From NCBI RefSeq assembly GCF_001456025.1, contig NZ_LMTZ01000118.1, forward strand, positions 184,176 through 248,175: 64,000 nt of DNA, given 5' to 3'. The translations under genes were made by a program, and so were the position numbers. The notes beneath the pieces were generated by a model, which was not told where the DNA came from, made no database searches, and worked only from the letters and a program-made list of their open reading frames with translations. Source of the stretch: Mastigocoleus testarum BC008. GTDB lineage: Bacteria; Cyanobacteriota; Cyanobacteriia; Cyanobacteriales; Nostocaceae. Shown here piece by piece: positions 1 through 10,700 of this stretch (position 1 is its first letter; each line of letters starts with the position of its first letter).

Positions 1-189
1 AGCCCATCCCAGCAAAAATCCTAAATTAAAATTACCTTCTCCGCCTAAGTCTAGGTCAGTGTCAATATCAGCATCAACATCAACATCGATGTCTTCGTCT
101 CCACCACCGGAAAAAATCACAAATAGAAATAGCAAAACTCCCATGCCCAAAAATAGCCAGTAGGGCATGTTAGCTGAATTAAACAGCAT
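1..189 (-). CDS. N-terminal part of an acidic membrane protein (DUF1449/YqiJ-like), cut by the window edge
   Basis: The reading frame opens at an ATG at 189 and runs off the left end, giving 63 codons. The product begins with a short polar stretch, then a hydrophobic membrane segment (YWLFLGMGVLLFLFVIF), then a run of alternating Asp residues (DIDVDVDADIDTDLDL) and a second hydrophobic start. This layout resembles cyanobacterial OB-fold membrane proteins of the YqiJ/DUF1449 type, which often sit beside flotillin genes. The family call is from memory of the N-terminus only; the remainder is outside the window. Confidence 0.55.
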   Translation of the reverse strand, partial: MLFNSANMPYWLFLGMGVLLFLFVIFSGGGDEDIDVDVDADIDTDLDLGGEGNFNLGFLLGWA

Positions 190-515
190 GATGCTTAGTG
201 GTAAATAATATTTGGCTGGTAAATTTCCTACTTATAACTTTGGTTTACCTAACTTCAGTGTAGCTATTTTTATTTGAAGGAGATCGAAAAAATAACAGTT
301 ATTTACAGTCAATAACGAGGATATATAGATGTAGAATTTTAAGATTAATTAGAAAATGAAATATACCAAAATAAATCTCAGCATAGTTCCCCTATCCGGT
401 ATATGAGCAAATATTTTGGTATGGATCGAACTTACCCACTTGTTACCAATTTATGATGGTTTGAGATCATTTTTTTAGGTTGTGATTACCTGATCGCACT
501 GCTGTGTAAATTTTG
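190..515. other. Intergenic region without a recognisable gene
   Basis: These 326 bases are AT-rich and lie between the start of the acidic membrane protein gene and the 3' end of the hydrolase gene, both on the minus strand. They probably carry the promoter of the membrane protein gene. No repeat or RNA gene was recognised. Confidence 0.4.
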
Positions 516-1385
516 TTATATATGCTTCCCAAGCCAATTCAATATTAACTGGTTTGTACGTTCTGGCTGCTCAAGCATAAACCAGTGCCCTGCACCTTCA
601 ATACATTTATACTGCCATTGTGCAGATATATATTGGCCGGAATTTTTCATTTGTGATTCCCACATGAAGTCATCTTTATTACTCCATATTCCCAGTGTGG
701 GAACTTTAATGGTCAGCAAGTCTGGAATTTGTCCTGTAAGTACGGCTAATAAATACTCAGGAACCTGATTAGCTTGCTCTAATCTTTGCATATTCTCAAA
801 CACACCTGATTTAAGTCCATTTTCCACAATTAAATCCCGATTTGGATGACTGCGAAGAACTTCCCGAAAGAAATAACCATTATTTGCTCGGTAAAGTTGA
901 GGTGCAATATCTTGGGTATTTAAGAAGTAAATCCATTGCATTTGTAGGTTTTCAGTAGATACTTTTAAAAATTCTCCTAAATGACCTACAGACATAGCTG
1001 TGTAGCTTTTCAAATTCAAGTTTAAATTTTTAGAGTGGGAAGCAAGCTCCCATCCCAAGACAGCACCATAATCATGTGCAATACAATGAATTTTTTCTAA
1101 TCCAAGTTTTTCTACAAGAGTGACAAAATCATTTAGTAGATTAGCTAGTTTATAACGTTCTATCTTTTCAGGTGCTTCGCTCAAACCATAACCAAGCAAA
1201 TCTGGACAAATGACTCGATATCCAGCCTCTGCTAAAGCAGGAATTTGTTTTTCCCACATTAAACTATTATCTGGCCATCCGTGAATTAAAAGAACGCATT
1301 CTTCCCCCACTCGAGAATCTCGCACGTGGTATTGAGCGCCATTTAGTTCAACATAAGTCGCACTTAAAGTATTAATATCAAACAT
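516..1385 (-). CDS. Alpha/beta hydrolase with an Asp nucleophile, epoxide hydrolase-like
   Basis: A 289-residue single-domain alpha/beta hydrolase. The HGWPD motif near the N-terminus forms the oxyanion-hole region, the nucleophile elbow reads HDYGA with Asp105 in place of the usual Ser, and the catalytic His lies in GAGHWFMLEQPE near the C-terminus. An Asp nucleophile with an HGxP motif is typical of soluble epoxide hydrolases and haloalkane dehalogenases; the substrate cannot be told from sequence. The ATG at 1385 is chosen because a GGAAGGA ribosome-binding site precedes it; the frame also extends six codons to a TTG. The AraC-type regulator gene lies just upstream on the same strand and may control it. 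Confidence 0.8.
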   Translation of the reverse strand: MFDINTLSATYVELNGAQYHVRDSRVGEECVLLIHGWPDNSLMWEKQIPALAEAGYRVICPDLLGYGLSEAPEKIERYKLANLLNDFVTLVEKLGLEKIHCIAHDYGAVLGWELASHSKNLNLNLKSYTAMSVGHLGEFLKVSTENLQMQWIYFLNTQDIAPQLYRANNGYFFREVLRSHPNRDLIVENGLKSGVFENMQRLEQANQVPEYLLAVLTGQIPDLLTIKVPTLGIWSNKDDFMWESQMKNSGQYISAQWQYKCIEGAGHWFMLEQPERTNQLILNWLGKHI

Positions 1386-1496
1386 TTTCTCAATTCCTTC
1401 CAATTATTGAAGCATCTTGAGAATAGCTGGACACTTTTGAAGGTTTCGTTCCTATTCTTGCTATTTTGAACGTATTCTTGCTAAATATTCTGTTTA

Positions 1497-2384
1497 CTAA
1501 AGATTCCGAAATGTTTTGGGCGAAATTCCAACAATCCTCCGAAAATGGTGACTGAAATGACTTTGATTTGCAAAACCACATGCAAGAGCAATATCAACTA
1601 TTCTGAGATTGGATTGCTTGAGAAACTGCTTTGCGCGTTCAATTCGACGACGAATTACATATTGATGGGGTGTAATATGCATCGCTTCCTTAAATAAACG
1701 GCAAAAATGAAAAGTACTAATACCAGCAATTTGAGCTAAATCTTCTAGCCGAATATCTGTTTCCAAGTAAGTTTCAATAAATTCCAATACTTCTTTCTGA
1801 CTTCTTCTAGATAAACCTTTCCAATTTGGAATCTTTTTTTGAATAATCGAAAAGTTGCTGAGAATATGAACTGCAAGCGATGTACCGAATGACTCGCCAT
1901 ATAAGCTTCCTGCGGGACATCCTGCTGATAAATCTGACTTGAGTGCAGTAACAATTACTTGAATTGTTGGGTCGAATATTTGCCATTTGGGTACAAAATC
2001 AACGCAATCTTTCTCCCAGATTTCCTGAGATATTCCCTTAAAAAAAGTTGGCTCAAATACTATTACCGTAAAACTTGTTGGTATTTCCCAAGTGGTCCAA
2101 TGCTTAGTGTAAGCTGGACAAAAACAAGTTTCACCACCTTGAAGTCCATAGGAAAGATGGGTTTTACCCATACGTCGTTCGTGAAGCGAGCAAGAATTAA
2201 TATCCATAATTTCCAACGCATGTTGTTGGAAGCTAGATTCGGGAGATTCACAACCTGGATGCTGGTGATAGTGAGCAAGCATTAAATTACTCCAATTTGC
2301 ACCCTGACTCGTTAACTTAGGTGGTGCAGGTAAAATTTGAGTTAGAGCTTCAGCTTTGGTCAGGTCTAAACTTTGCTGCGTCAT
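1497..2384 (-). CDS. AraC/XylS-family transcriptional regulator
   Basis: A 295-residue protein with an N-terminal cupin-like sensory part (about residues 1-180) and a C-terminal double helix-turn-helix of about 100 residues. The DNA-binding part is recognised by LEDLAQIAGISTFHFCRLFK in the first HTH and IVDIALACGFANQSHFSHHF followed by GISPKTFR in the second, both classical AraC signatures. It is transcribed in the same direction as the hydrolase gene 111 bp downstream, so it may regulate that gene and itself. The ligand is unknown. Confidence 0.88.
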   Translation of the reverse strand: MTQQSLDLTKAEALTQILPAPPKLTSQGANWSNLMLAHYHQHPGCESPESSFQQHALEIMDINSCSLHERRMGKTHLSYGLQGGETCFCPAYTKHWTTWEIPTSFTVIVFEPTFFKGISQEIWEKDCVDFVPKWQIFDPTIQVIVTALKSDLSAGCPAGSLYGESFGTSLAVHILSNFSIIQKKIPNWKGLSRRSQKEVLEFIETYLETDIRLEDLAQIAGISTFHFCRLFKEAMHITPHQYVIRRRIERAKQFLKQSNLRIVDIALACGFANQSHFSHHFRRIVGISPKTFRNL

Positions 2385-2663
2385 TTTTTTTACTCGTAGA
2401 TTAGTCCGAGCACTCTATAAAGCAATTACTATGCTTGGCTTGGACTTAAACTAAATTTATTTTTGATTGTTGAGCTAGTACTCGATTGCAACAGGTATGC
2501 ACTGAACTTTACCATGCTTATTGTATTAACGCTGATAATAAAAACCAAGTAGTTCCAGCCAGGGTTTCACAGACAAACAAACTTCTCAAAGTTAGTGTAA
2601 TCGACTACTAGAATTACCCGAATATAGTTGAATTACAAGTTAATTTTCACCATATATCTTGTT

Positions 2664-2739
2664 GTTCGTGGACGAACGCGTTATTTGAATTGTAATTTAT
2701 TATTTGTCATTATATAGTGTTTACATTGATTGATGTAAA
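2664..2739 (+). promoter_or_regulatory. Putative promoter/operator of the pPIWI-RE island with two inverted repeats
   Basis: Two short perfect inverted repeats lie just before the first gene of the island. One is GTTCGT-GG-ACGAAC at 2664-2677. The other is TTTACAT-6 nt-ATGTAAA at 2720-2739, ending three bases before the ATG at 2743, with a TATATAG -10-like box beside it at 2711. No clear Shine-Dalgarno sequence precedes the start. The first gene encodes a MerR-like HTH, so autoregulation through these repeats is plausible but inferred. The rest of the 358-bp gap (2385-2742) shows nothing recognisable. Confidence 0.4.
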
Positions 2740-2742
2740 TAA

Positions 2743-4266
2743 ATGGATTTCGATGATATTCGAGATTGGCAAGGTACAGCAGAAAGTCTTTCAGAAGAAT
2801 TGCAACGCAAGATCGAACAGTTAAGCCTATCTGTTGAAACACCCACTGTCAGAGTTATTCGCTCGTGGCGATCGCGAAAACTTTTATCACAACCAAAGGG
2901 GCAAAAATTCGGTTTTCGTCAGATATTAGAAGGATTAGCAACTTTGTTGTTATTACAGAAAGGCTGGACATTAGTAGCGATCGCACAAGTATTATCTTCT
3001 TGGAACGACACAGAACTCGAACAGCAAATAATAGCTGGAAAAGATGGCGGAAATATCATTGAGTCTAACGATAACCAAGAATCATCTTCGTTTTTAAAAC
3101 AAAAAAGCAAAAATAATCATAATTTGGCTGAAGATGCTGTTATTCTGCTCGCTCAAGGAATATTACGCCAATACGAATGTATGGTGAAGGGTGGAGAAAT
3201 AGTCAGACAAGATGATAAATTACCACCTGAATTACATTCGGCGATGTGTAAGCTGGGTCGTTTGTATTTAGAAGAAGGGAAGTGCGATCGCGCTGCTTGC
3301 GTTCATGATGTATTGGAACGTTCTCGTTATCCCCTTGATGATAATGATGGTAATAATAAGTGGGATTTAAGCATTTTTCGCGATTCAGAATTTCGCCTTG
3401 GTAATGTCAATTTAATCGATTTTAATCTACGGGTACCAACAGCAGATTGTGCAGAGACTGCTAATATGTCTGGTGGTTTTGGAGAGGATAATGTCATTGA
3501 ACATCGTTTGTATTCAAAACTAAAAAGCGCAACCGAAGGTCTGGGACGAAATAAGAAGGATCGTGCTTACACTGCATTGCGGGAACTAATAGGAAGGCGA
3601 TCGCTGATTAGACAAAGAGAACTTTTCAATTATTTGGAGGACAAAAATCTCACACCTCTACAAAAAACAGTAGAAGAGTTTTTCGATCGGGTTCCGGAAG
3701 TATGGTTAATTGATGGTCATGCTTTGCAGTGCGCTCATTGCGGGACTTTAATGCGACCTCATCCAAATCGAGAGAGATATCGCGATGGTTATTATTGTCC
3801 GATTCGTCAGTGTAGTGGTAGATATCCACCACAAGTAAAGGAGCGACTTAGCCCAGAAAATGGGCAATTATTAGTAGCTAAACCACAAATATTAGTTTAT
3901 TGGACTGCTCCTGCAATTGATGAATTAGCTATTTTTGATGAGGCGAAAAAATATGGTTTGGACACTCAGTTATATCCAGAATCAGACCAATGTGATATTG
4001 CAATTAGCGATCGCGCTATTGGTATTGATGCTAAATCTTATCGCAGTCCTGTATTACTAGCATTAAAACTCAATCGCAGCATTGGCGGACTTATTTCTTA
4101 TCACCAAAGAATAGTAGCCATTACCGATGAGCTTATCGAAGATTATCCAGACTATATCTCTACTGTTAATTCATTACTAGATAAAAAAAGCAATATCGCT
4201 AACTTACAAATAATGTCAGTATCTTCGGTCATCAAAAACATACAGGAGGGGAAGTATGCGAGCTAA
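2743..4266 (+). CDS. pPIWI-RE island protein with MerR-like HTH, zinc ribbon and REase-fold nuclease domain
   Basis: A 507-residue protein, first gene of the island. Residues about 35-90 look like a MerR-type winged HTH (VRVIRSWRSRKLL, FGFRQILEGLATLL). The middle matches the accessory region expected of the pPIWI_RE_Y domain. A probable zinc ribbon uses Cys330, Cys333, Cys352 and Cys357. The C-terminal restriction-endonuclease fold carries a D-x(10)-D-x-K signature, Asp418, Asp429 and Lys431 (in GIDAKSY), so the nuclease looks intact. The family is known as the REase partner in the three-gene operon with a DinG-type helicase and a pPIWI-RE protein. It overlaps the helicase gene by 11 bp, which implies translational coupling. 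Predicted role: DNA cleavage in a guide-dependent restriction system; this is inferred, not shown. Confidence 0.82.
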   Translation: MDFDDIRDWQGTAESLSEELQRKIEQLSLSVETPTVRVIRSWRSRKLLSQPKGQKFGFRQILEGLATLLLLQKGWTLVAIAQVLSSWNDTELEQQIIAGKDGGNIIESNDNQESSSFLKQKSKNNHNLAEDAVILLAQGILRQYECMVKGGEIVRQDDKLPPELHSAMCKLGRLYLEEGKCDRAACVHDVLERSRYPLDDNDGNNKWDLSIFRDSEFRLGNVNLIDFNLRVPTADCAETANMSGGFGEDNVIEHRLYSKLKSATEGLGRNKKDRAYTALRELIGRRSLIRQRELFNYLEDKNLTPLQKTVEEFFDRVPEVWLIDGHALQCAHCGTLMRPHPNRERYRDGYYCPIRQCSGRYPPQVKERLSPENGQLLVAKPQILVYWTAPAIDELAIFDEAKKYGLDTQLYPESDQCDIAISDRAIGIDAKSYRSPVLLALKLNRSIGGLISYHQRIVAITDELIEDYPDYISTVNSLLDKKSNIANLQIMSVSSVIKNIQEGKYAS

Positions 4267-7200
4267 ACCTAAAGCTGATTTTTGGACGGGAAACGATCGC
4301 ATTTGTTGGTTGTGCTTTCTCATGGAAGAATTTATTGGAGCTAAGTCTCTAAAATGCGCTCCTGTAATTATGTCCGGAATGGCGAGTGTTTTTAATTCAC
4401 CGACCTTGGAACGCGCACGACAAGCAATTTTTAATTTGCGTCAGATGTCTTTAGATTATGTAACTGAAAGTTCTGTGAAATATGCAGTAGCACTTTACAA
4501 CGACCATCACTATCAGAAAAATACTCAGGGAACCTATGAGATTGATGACCAAACATTGCAGTTTAGGAGAATTGACTTTTTAGAAGACTCTAAAATTACT
4601 AAAGCACGAGAAATCCTAGCTGCACCAATGGATTACAAGTTTCATGGTAGAACAGTAGCTAATTCTCAAAAACAAATGGCGATCGCACTAGGAGACCGAG
4701 TGACATCAACCCGTTTACCGATTTCTCCTATTACTGTACCGTTAGCTAGTCGCAGAACTCACGACATCAATCGACAACCACGAGGTAATATTTCAATTCC
4801 CCTTGAGGAACTACACCAAATCGCCGAAGACATGGATCGAAGGGATAGAGAATATCCTGAAAGACGAACTGGTAATTGGGCTAAACGCTTGAGAAACTTC
4901 GAAATATTATTACCCCAAGCAGATAAAGGATTACGAGTAGAAAACGCAACCATTGAATTATCGGGAATCAAACATTTAATTGGTTTACCTGGTGCTGGTA
5001 AAACCACACTCTTGATGTTGAGTGCAGTTTGGTTTGGAAGAAACGGCTATAAAGTAATGCTGGTTTTTCCTTCCATTGAAGTTTCTAGACAATATATGAC
5101 AGATTTAGAGTTTCATGGTATTAAAGTAGGAATGCTAGCCGGTCAAAGTCCGACTACGCGACGCAAACACGCCGATCGCATTGCTGAAACTATTGCAGCT
5201 TCCGGGGAACAGGGTGGTTTTGCTTATACTCTTGAAGGTGCAGATTCTTTTGCTTTTAATTGCTTACTTCCTGCTTTTTCCACCACAGAAACTTCCTTGT
5301 GGGGTTATGGTAATGCACCCTGTAGCAAGATTTTACAAAGTTCGTCTCAGGGAGAAATGAGAGAATATCTTTGTCCTTTATGGACGATGTGCGGAAGAAA
5401 TAAAGCTCCACGAGACTTAATCGATGCTGATATTTGGGTCGGACATATTATCTCAATGGATACTAACGTACCCTATCAAGCGATCGATGAGGAAATTCGT
5501 TACTTTGAATTGATAGCTCGAACTTTCGATCTAGTTATCTTTGATGAAGCAGACATGGTTCAATCAAATTTAGATACTTATGGAGTAGCTAAATTAAACC
5601 TTTCTGGTGCAGATGATTCTCTTCATCGGACTATTTTAGAACAAGTTCATAACCCTTTAGCTAGAAATAAAACATATTTACTAGCCGACCGCACCGTCGA
5701 ACTTTACAGTCGCAACATGGCTGAATTTGGTAATCATAATACTTCTTTGGTTAGTTTGTTACTGAATATGCGCAATCTTCAAGATCGTCGTCGTAGACTT
5801 AGCCTTCGATACGAAGGTCAATTATTAACTGTTTCGCGAATCATCACTGAACTGCTAGATGGTTTTGAGAAAGATCGTGCTTCCCAAAGAGATCTCCTTA
5901 GTGACGCACAGGTAAGACAAGGTTTTACTAAAACTCATGCTCTAACTGATTTTTGGTCAACTGCTGCTTACAACGCATTTTACGATCGCACTGGTACAGA
6001 AACAATCAAAAAACAATTTAAAGAGGATTTGTGTTCTCGTACCCTTGGTATTACTAGTGAAAATAGTGACAAACTTACACAGCAGTGGGAGGTTCTGATA
6101 AAACTTTTACGGCGTTACCTTGGAGAAAATTTAGTCAAAAAGCGAGACGATATTGTTGAAGAGATAACCGAATTATTTATCGGTATTTGTTTTCCAGATC
6201 GAGACGCACCCTATCTGACCAGTGACGTAATCCCCCTATTAGTAGCTATTACCTTCGTTATTTTGGGTTATCAACGAACTGTCCCTGAAACTAGAACTAT
6301 GGTTGCACTGGGACTAATTAAAGAACCTATATTAAATCCTCCTCTTTCAGACCAATTACGTCGCTTTACTCCGGAGAATATTATCGGGTCCCTATCTGGA
6401 GTCAAATACAGCTTTTCCAACGCTCGTACTAATCACAGTAATTCTAGTAACGTCACCCTATCTTACATTACTTTTGTCGGCGCGCCTCGGATGCTGATGC
6501 ACCGATTTGACCGTTTGCTAGAAGCTGATTCTCGAGAAGATGCACCAGCAGTTTTAATGACTTCTGCGACTTCTTATTTAGAACCTAGTCCCGCTTATCA
6601 CATTGATGTTTATCCAAACTATCTATTAAAACCTAAACCGAGGGAAAAGCGAGATGATTCAGAATCGAAATACTACTTTCAATACTTTAAGGAGGACAAA
6701 ACTAATAAACCATTGCGCTATAGCGGTGCTGGAGACCTAAGAGACCACAATCTCAAAGCAATGGTCAAAGAATTAGTCAAAAATGGTGACAATTGTGAAG
6801 TTAGGAAATCTATTAGAAATTTCGATGTCAAAAATGGTATCGAGCGCAAAGCTGCTTTTGTAGTTAACAGTTATAGACAAGTAAGAGAAATCAAAGAATT
6901 TCTTGACCGCTATCATCCAGAAATTGGTAGACGGACTAAAGCTATTGTGAGCTACCTCAAAGAAGGTGAAAAACCTTCCGATTATGTCACCACCTCTCAA
7001 TGCGAAGCTTTAGGAGATGATAAAAACTGCGACCTGATTATCTTTCCCATGCTCGCTATTGGTCGTGGAGTTAATATTGTTTTCACTAAAGGTCCGCGGA
7101 AGAGAGATGCTGCGATTGGTTCAATTTATTTCCTAACTCGCCCTCATCCTACCACCGATGACACTGGACTTTTATCCAGTTTAGCGGGTCATGCGACCCA

Positions 7201-7705
7201 AGAATTCGATAGTCGTATATTTTCTCAGGAAGAAGGGTTAACAGAGATTTACCAAACCTGGAAGAGTGCGAGATCGAGCATCTACCGCGATGTAAGAAGA
7301 TTATTACAAGAACCACTAATGGCTAGTCGACTAGGTGAAGAATTATTTACACCTTTTACCGCCAATCAGATGGTAGCAATTTTACAAACTATTGGACGGG
7401 GAATGCGAAATAGTTGTCCTGTTGCAGTTTACTTTGTTGATGCAGCTTGGGCTCCCCAGTCAGCGAAAGATAAAACCGACTCTCCTCGTGATAGTATGCT
7501 AGTTCAAATGCGGGTGATTCTAGAAGAATGTATGAATCACCCCGATGCTGTAATTCGAGAAATCTACAAAGAACTTTATGGTGCTTTTCTTGAACCTCTA
7601 AAGCAAATTAAGAATGTAATTTACTCCAAAAATTCATGTAAATTGGGAGGCTCAGTTTACGAAGACGACGATTTTGAAGACTATGACTCTTTATACGATA
7701 TGTGA
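4256..7705 (+). CDS. DinG/XPD-type superfamily 2 helicase of the pPIWI-RE island
   Basis: A 1149-residue protein. Walker A is GLPGAGKTT (Lys249), the DEAD box is at Asp430-Asp433 (VIFDEADM), and motif VI reads QTIGRGMR (1044-1051), so the ATPase core appears intact. Between Walker A and the DEAD box lie Cys336, Cys356, Cys373 and Cys379, spaced as expected for the 4Fe-4S cluster of XPD/DinG helicases. The first 240 residues would correspond to the island-specific pPIWI_RE_Z region. DinG-type enzymes unwind R-loops and DNA-RNA hybrids, which is the basis for proposing that the system acts on transcribed invading DNA. A strong AGGAGGGG site lies just before the ATG, inside the end of the upstream gene. 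Confidence 0.85.
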   Translation: MRAKPKADFWTGNDRICWLCFLMEEFIGAKSLKCAPVIMSGMASVFNSPTLERARQAIFNLRQMSLDYVTESSVKYAVALYNDHHYQKNTQGTYEIDDQTLQFRRIDFLEDSKITKAREILAAPMDYKFHGRTVANSQKQMAIALGDRVTSTRLPISPITVPLASRRTHDINRQPRGNISIPLEELHQIAEDMDRRDREYPERRTGNWAKRLRNFEILLPQADKGLRVENATIELSGIKHLIGLPGAGKTTLLMLSAVWFGRNGYKVMLVFPSIEVSRQYMTDLEFHGIKVGMLAGQSPTTRRKHADRIAETIAASGEQGGFAYTLEGADSFAFNCLLPAFSTTETSLWGYGNAPCSKILQSSSQGEMREYLCPLWTMCGRNKAPRDLIDADIWVGHIISMDTNVPYQAIDEEIRYFELIARTFDLVIFDEADMVQSNLDTYGVAKLNLSGADDSLHRTILEQVHNPLARNKTYLLADRTVELYSRNMAEFGNHNTSLVSLLLNMRNLQDRRRRLSLRYEGQLLTVSRIITELLDGFEKDRASQRDLLSDAQVRQGFTKTHALTDFWSTAAYNAFYDRTGTETIKKQFKEDLCSRTLGITSENSDKLTQQWEVLIKLLRRYLGENLVKKRDDIVEEITELFIGICFPDRDAPYLTSDVIPLLVAITFVILGYQRTVPETRTMVALGLIKEPILNPPLSDQLRRFTPENIIGSLSGVKYSFSNARTNHSNSSNVTLSYITFVGAPRMLMHRFDRLLEADSREDAPAVLMTSATSYLEPSPAYHIDVYPNYLLKPKPREKRDDSESKYYFQYFKEDKTNKPLRYSGAGDLRDHNLKAMVKELVKNGDNCEVRKSIRNFDVKNGIERKAAFVVNSYRQVREIKEFLDRYHPEIGRRTKAIVSYLKEGEKPSDYVTTSQCEALGDDKNCDLIIFPMLAIGRGVNIVFTKGPRKRDAAIGSIYFLTRPHPTTDDTGLLSSLAGHATQEFDSRIFSQEEGLTEIYQTWKSARSSIYRDVRRLLQEPLMASRLGEELFTPFTANQMVAILQTIGRGMRNSCPVAVYFVDAAWAPQSAKDKTDSPRDSMLVQMRVILEECMNHPDAVIREIYKELYGAFLEPLKQIKNVIYSKNSCKLGGSVYEDDDFEDYDSLYDM

Positions 7706-7770
7706 AGACTATTAAAAGAATAACCTCTACAAAAATTATTGATTGAGAACATTATTTTACGAATTTCATC

Positions 7771-10700
7771 ATGACAACAAAAACTCCATACACAACAGAA
7801 ATAAACGAAAATCAAGTGAATCAAATTCTCTACGCTCAAATACAACGTAAACCTTTAGGAACGATTCCTTTAGTTTTCACTATTCCTCAGAGTTTAGCAC
7901 CTGTTGAAATTAAAGGTTCTACAATTTGCTGGACTAAAGAAGCATTGGCTGAGTTTTCTCTAATGAATAGTGAGATTAAAAATATTAAAAATTTACCTTA
8001 TTCTTCTCTAAGAAGTTTTTTAGAATTTAAGTTATCTAATGTACGCACTATAGAACCTAGTATGGGTCTCAGTAGATATGCAATAAATCAGCGAAAACAA
8101 CAGAATTTTGCTTATATTGATTCAGGCGAACTACAGCAAACTACCAAAGTTTTAAAACCAATACTGCACGATTGGTTAGAAATTTATCTTGCTTATTTTG
8201 CTCAAAAGGAAGGTATTTCAGAAGATATAATAGAAAGACTCAGAGAACTACAAGAACAAAATAAACTTTTATCTATTAAGTTATTCAAATCTCAAATATA
8301 TCCTTGGTCACAATACGAAGAGAGTGGTACAGCAAGACCATATAGATATTCATTTCCTGCATTAGCCGACCATTTAGCTAGATTAATTGCGGGACATGAA
8401 ATTTTTCAAGGATTGGGAGGAATTAAGCGAATTATTTCCAGCAAAGTAGGAAGTAGTGTTGAATTAATCACAGATATAATTTCGCTAGATGATAAAGGTT
8501 CATTTAGTTTGGTTGTTGAAATCGAACTTATTACTTTTCCTTCAGTATCTCAACCATTGATAAAAATAGATATTCATAAAAGACGTTGGCTAAGTAGCAT
8601 CAAAGAAAAAGCCTTTGACCACAATTCTATCAATGGTTATATTTTCTCTAAACATCACGACTATACGCAGAGCGTGATGCCGGAAGCATATCGTGTTTTC
8701 AATTTTAAACTCAATCGTCGTAAGAATCGCAATACTGGTAAATGGGAATGGCAGCCTGATGATGCTTTTTCCGTTCTACAGCGCGAATTAAATTTACCAT
8801 TAAATATCTCTAATGCAGAACAAATTATTCAAGGCAAAGCTTCAACAGATGATTATCAAGTTCTTTTAACTTATCGTAATGGTCTGCAAGAGAAAAAATA
8901 TGATATTGATGTAGGTGTTCCTGAAAAAGATAAACTCGAAGCATTTCAAGCAATCGCTAAAATTTTAGACTCTAAAGGTATAAAACCTTTTGATGGTTAT
9001 TCTGAAGTTAAATTCGGTAAAGGAAAAAGTCATCCTAAAGATATCACCGCTTCTCGAACAATTAATACTCCAACTTCTTTTAGTGCTATTTTGGAATCCT
9101 TGGAGAATGAAGATGTTTCTGATTTCACAGCAAAATATTGTGACCAGATGGGAGAAGAAGAAATTAATAATCTGTTAAAAACGCATTTTGAATTTGAATT
9201 AAGCGAACAAGGAATTAAAAAAAATTTACGATTTAATAGTCAGAGTAAAAACCAACGAGACCAAATAGAAGAATTAAAGGATTTAATTCAAGCAAACCAG
9301 CAAGCAATACAGCGGCTATATCCTAAGAAAAAACCACTGTTAATCATTTTTCATGAGAATGAAACTCGAAAAACTACCAGATTTTTAGAAGCAGTAATCA
9401 ATATGCTGTGGGGAGATACATTAGAGATACAATTACTGCGACTTCCAGAAAATACTCATGGACCAGAAGAAGCCTTACCTGGAAGTAATTTAAAAAAACA
9501 AGAAAGGTTTGAAGAACGATTAGAAGCTTGGAAATCTACAGCGAAACAAGTTGCTGAAATCAAGCGTCCAAAATTCTGTTTAGTAATGGCAAGAAATTTT
9601 TACCCTCATCCAAATGAGAGCAGTAAAAAAGCCCATGACGATTTAGTAAATAAGCCTGCTACTCGTCAAGCATTAGCATCAATAGGTCATAGCTGCGTAC
9701 AGTTTATTCTTCCACCACAAATTTGGGTAAAATCAGGAGATATCAAAATATCTGAATTTATTATTCGCGCCCAAGCATCAATCAAAGAATTAATATGGGC
9801 ACATTCTGGTCGTATAGATTGCGTTAAAGAAAAAGTCGATAAATGGTTTAGCGATCTTGATATCAAAGATAGACCACAAGAAATTATCGTTATCACAGTT
9901 GTTCGTAAAAATGCTGGTCGTATGCGTGGTGGAATTGGTAAAACTTTTCTACCAATAGCAATTAAGACTAATGTTGAAAATGGGCTCAGTCAGATGTGTT
10001 ATTGCTACGAAGACCCTAAAACTAAAAACTTTTTGACCACATCTTGGGAAACATTTACTGAAGCACTTTTCAATATAGCAAAGATTTCTCCTGTATATAT
10101 TGGTAAAAATAGTGAAGAGCGAAAACAACGCTTTCAAAACTTTGTAGATGATATTATTTCTAATTCAGTAATTTCTTATCCGGGAAATAGCAGTAAAAAT
10201 CTTGTTGTCATGATTGACTCTTCAAATTGCGTACAACTTTGGGATTGGTTGAAAGATAGCAAAATTAATCTTTCAAATATAGATATGAATTGTAAAAATT
10301 ATATGCAAGATAACTGGAGAGGAGCGCGGATTGTTCGTATCAGGCAAGATTTAGCACCAGGAATTATTGCAAATAAAGTTAAATGTTTAGCTAAAACATT
10401 TCGTGAAGATAATAGAAACAAAGAAGAATTAAAAAGAAACGAAAATAAGCGAAGAGAAATACCAGTTCCATCTAGCCCAACTGGTTTATATAAGCTTGAT
10501 GTAGAAAATAAAACTGGTTGCATTCCTTATCTTTCCATCGGTAAAAAAACAACAACTCAAAAACAAAGAGGTGTTAGCTGCTATCGTGAAATAGAGCTAG
10601 ATGAAGTTTTAAAAGATGAAGAAGTAGATGAGGACGCCAAAAAAACTTACGTAAAAGTTAAAAATGAAGCAGGGCTAGAAATTAAATTTATCGATAAACA

